A stretch of DNA of 7,954 nucleotides from Deltaproteobacteria bacterium. Its GTDB lineage: Bacteria; Desulfobacterota; Desulfobacteria; Desulfobacterales; ETH-SRB1. The stretch's first letter is position 1; the number at the start of each line of letters is the position of its first letter. The translations under genes were made by a program, and so were the position numbers. The DNA is taken from the NCBI GenBank assembly GCA_019314185.1, contig JAFCZU010000328.1, positions 1-7,954 of the forward strand, read 5' to 3'. Below are positions 7,480 through 7,954 of the stretch, piece after piece. The notes beneath the pieces were generated by a model. It searched no databases, was not told the DNA's origin, and saw nothing but the letters and a program-made list of their open reading frames with translations.

Positions 7480-7674
7480 TTAGGCTGTGCCAAAAATGCC
7501 CTCAGTATACCTATGCGTATCGGTTGAATGGATATCGCTCTTGACGACTTCGTTGTGCAGCAGTCCGTCAAACACATACGCAGCCTCCCGCTCCAATGAA
7601 CTAAAAACGGTTGAGAAGAATAACCGGAAACTTTCATCAATAAAACTTTTTACCGTAACACCCTTTCCTTTTTC
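7480..7674 (-). pseudogene. tnpA: Tn3-family transposase fragment (DDE_Tnp_Tn3), truncated both sides
   Basis: About 62-64 codons open in one minus frame with no start codon, ending in TAA at 7480-7482. Seen: GKGVTVKSFIDESFRLFF, then EREAAYVFDGLLHNEVVKSD, then IHSTDTHRYTEGIFG. This is the conserved carboxy-terminal catalytic region of Tn3-type TnpA, where family members read LDGLL-x-E/N followed by TDT-G-TE and a phenylalanine. A full TnpA is about 1000 residues, so over 90 percent is missing, and the following LLGFRFAPRI block is absent because the frame stops first. It cannot be functional. It sits directly against the right inverted repeat and marks the element as an internal deletion derivative. 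Confidence 0.82.
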
Positions 7675-7711
7675 TTATTGCCGGTTTTGTACCTTTGTAG
7701 GATTGTACCCA
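7674..7711 (-). repeat. Right terminal inverted repeat of the Tn3-derived element
   Basis: Read on the minus strand it runs from TGGGTACAATCC to GGCAATAAG and pairs with 7377-7414. The transposase fragment begins immediately inside it, which shows that the parent's intervening sequence has been deleted. Confidence 0.85.
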
Positions 7712-7743
7712 GTTCTGCAGTTTGCAGGGATCTACCGGCTTTG

Positions 7744-7757
7744 CATCAACTCTCCTT
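7744..7757 (-). promoter_or_regulatory. Orphan ribosome binding site and start codon
   Basis: AAGGAG with five-base spacing to ATG. The frame gives only M-Q-S-R before TAG, then reaches the Tn3-derived element 33 bases further on. It looks like the beginning of a gene whose body was lost. Confidence 0.35.
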
Positions 7758-7763
7758 ATCAGG

Positions 7764-7792
7764 TAGATATCCAGATTCATGTAGGATATCTA
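7764..7792. repeat. Perfect 9-bp inverted repeat with 11-base loop
   Basis: TAGATATCC (7764-7772) and GGATATCTA (7784-7792) are exact reverse complements. On the minus strand the pair sits just before AAGGAG (7757-7752) and an ATG at 7746-7744. The layout suggests an operator or leader hairpin for a lost gene, perhaps the transposase gene of the adjoining IS21-like end. There is no T run, so it is not a classical terminator. Confidence 0.45.
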
Positions 7793-7819
7793 TAGAATTG
7801 TATGGGTCAGGGTGGGGAT

Positions 7820-7840
7820 TTTTACACCGCCGTTGACAGT
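7820..7840 (-). repeat. IS21-like terminal motif, copy 2
   Basis: On the minus strand it reads ACTGTCAACGGCGGTGTAAAA, then ATCCCCACC. A TGT end with GGTG-TAAAA and C-rich repeats resembles ends of some IS21-family elements; this is recollection of the family style, not a match I could run. It shares 18 of 21 bases with 586-606 in the same orientation. It also forms a hairpin: GTTGAC 7832-7837, five-base loop, GTCAAC 7843-7848. Confidence 0.4.
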
Positions 7841-7954
7841 AAGTCAACAATAGTTGTCATGCAGACTTTGAAACGTTCTAAGTCATCGAGGTTTGAATTA
7901 CAAATGGGGATTAAGAGTAGGTTTTCATCAATCCTACTTTCTGCTTCCCTGTTT
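7822..7954 (-). CDS. Carboxy-terminal end of an unidentified gene running off the right edge
   Basis: A minus frame is open from the window edge (first full codon at 7953) for 43 residues to TAA at 7822-7824. It reads as ordinary protein, for example RIDENLLLIPICNSNLDDLE and RFKVCMTTIVDLL, with a helical amphipathic character. I do not recognise the family. The last few residues overlap an IS21-like end motif (7820-7840), so the original gene may have been cut there and its natural carboxy terminus lost. No terminator follows. It reads in the same direction as the operon, but about 810 bases of mobile-element debris separate its stop from the operon start, so co-transcription is unlikely. Confidence 0.4.
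   Translation of the reverse strand, partial: NREAESRIDENLLLIPICNSNLDDLERFKVCMTTIVDLLSTAV

Larger units (their letters stand above)
7377..7711. mobile_element. 335-bp Tn3-derived miniature inverted-repeat element (TIME-like)
   Basis: Two 38-base repeats in opposite orientation (7377-7414 and 7674-7711) bound a segment containing a decayed Tn3-type transposase fragment. The repeat starts TGGGTACAATCC and, in the right copy, ends CAATAAG. Tn3-family inverted repeats are about 38 bases, begin with a G run and end in TAAG, so both length and ends fit. Known: short non-autonomous Tn3-related elements (TIMEs) move when a full transposase is supplied elsewhere. Target duplication: AGTT adjoins the GGG on both sides (7374-7377 and 7711-7714), but the expected 5-base duplication is not exact (AAGTT versus AGTTC). 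It contains no resolvase or intact transposase. Confidence 0.7.

Noticed and set aside
7308..7640. 110-codon minus frame across the miniature element
   Set aside because: It overlaps the Tn3 transposase fragment in a different frame and is Cys- and Arg-rich with no family signal; it is a shadow.
1..7954. CRISPR array, tRNA or rRNA genes
   Set aside because: I saw no regularly spaced repeats and no tRNA- or rRNA-like sequence on either strand.

Overview
The window is bacterial DNA: dense minus-strand genes with 4-base start/stop overlaps, Shine-Dalgarno sites and bacterial transposon debris. Base composition looks roughly balanced in the genes and strongly AT-rich just upstream of them. Nothing fixes the taxon. 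The Tn3-type transposase clade and the repair-type ATPases are widespread in Gram-negative and environmental lineages.

The core (670-7011) is one tightly packed operon read leftward. It encodes, in order: (1) an 854-residue ABC/AAA ATPase of the RloC/PrrC-like AAA_13 type, with a CxxC zinc-hook-like motif and an R-x3-E...H carboxy-terminal helical domain; (2) an SbcD/Mre11-type metallophosphoesterase whose reading frame is broken into two pieces joined by a GTGA overlap; (3) an 877-residue SbcC/Rad50-type coiled-coil ATPase that lacks a CxxC hook and instead carries a small beta-rich insert. Genes 1/2 and 2/3 can each overlap by ATGA, so the proteins are probably made together.

Genes 2 and 3 look like an Mre11-Rad50 pair acting on DNA ends. 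Gene 1 resembles ATPases that sense DNA or repair stress and may carry an RNase-like effector. I infer a candidate defence or DNA-damage-response cassette; the sequence does not prove this.

Right of the operon (7012-7954) lie an AT-rich promoter region, a 335-bp Tn3-derived miniature element (38-bp inverted repeats at 7377-7414 and 7674-7711 around a decayed transposase fragment), an IS21-like end with a perfect inverted repeat and an orphan ribosome binding site, and the carboxy-terminal end of a gene entering from the right edge. Left of the operon (1-669) no convincing gene is present. It holds a 21-base motif (586-606) matching 18 of 21 bases of the IS21-like end at 7820-7840. The operon therefore sits in a mobile-element-scarred, accessory setting.
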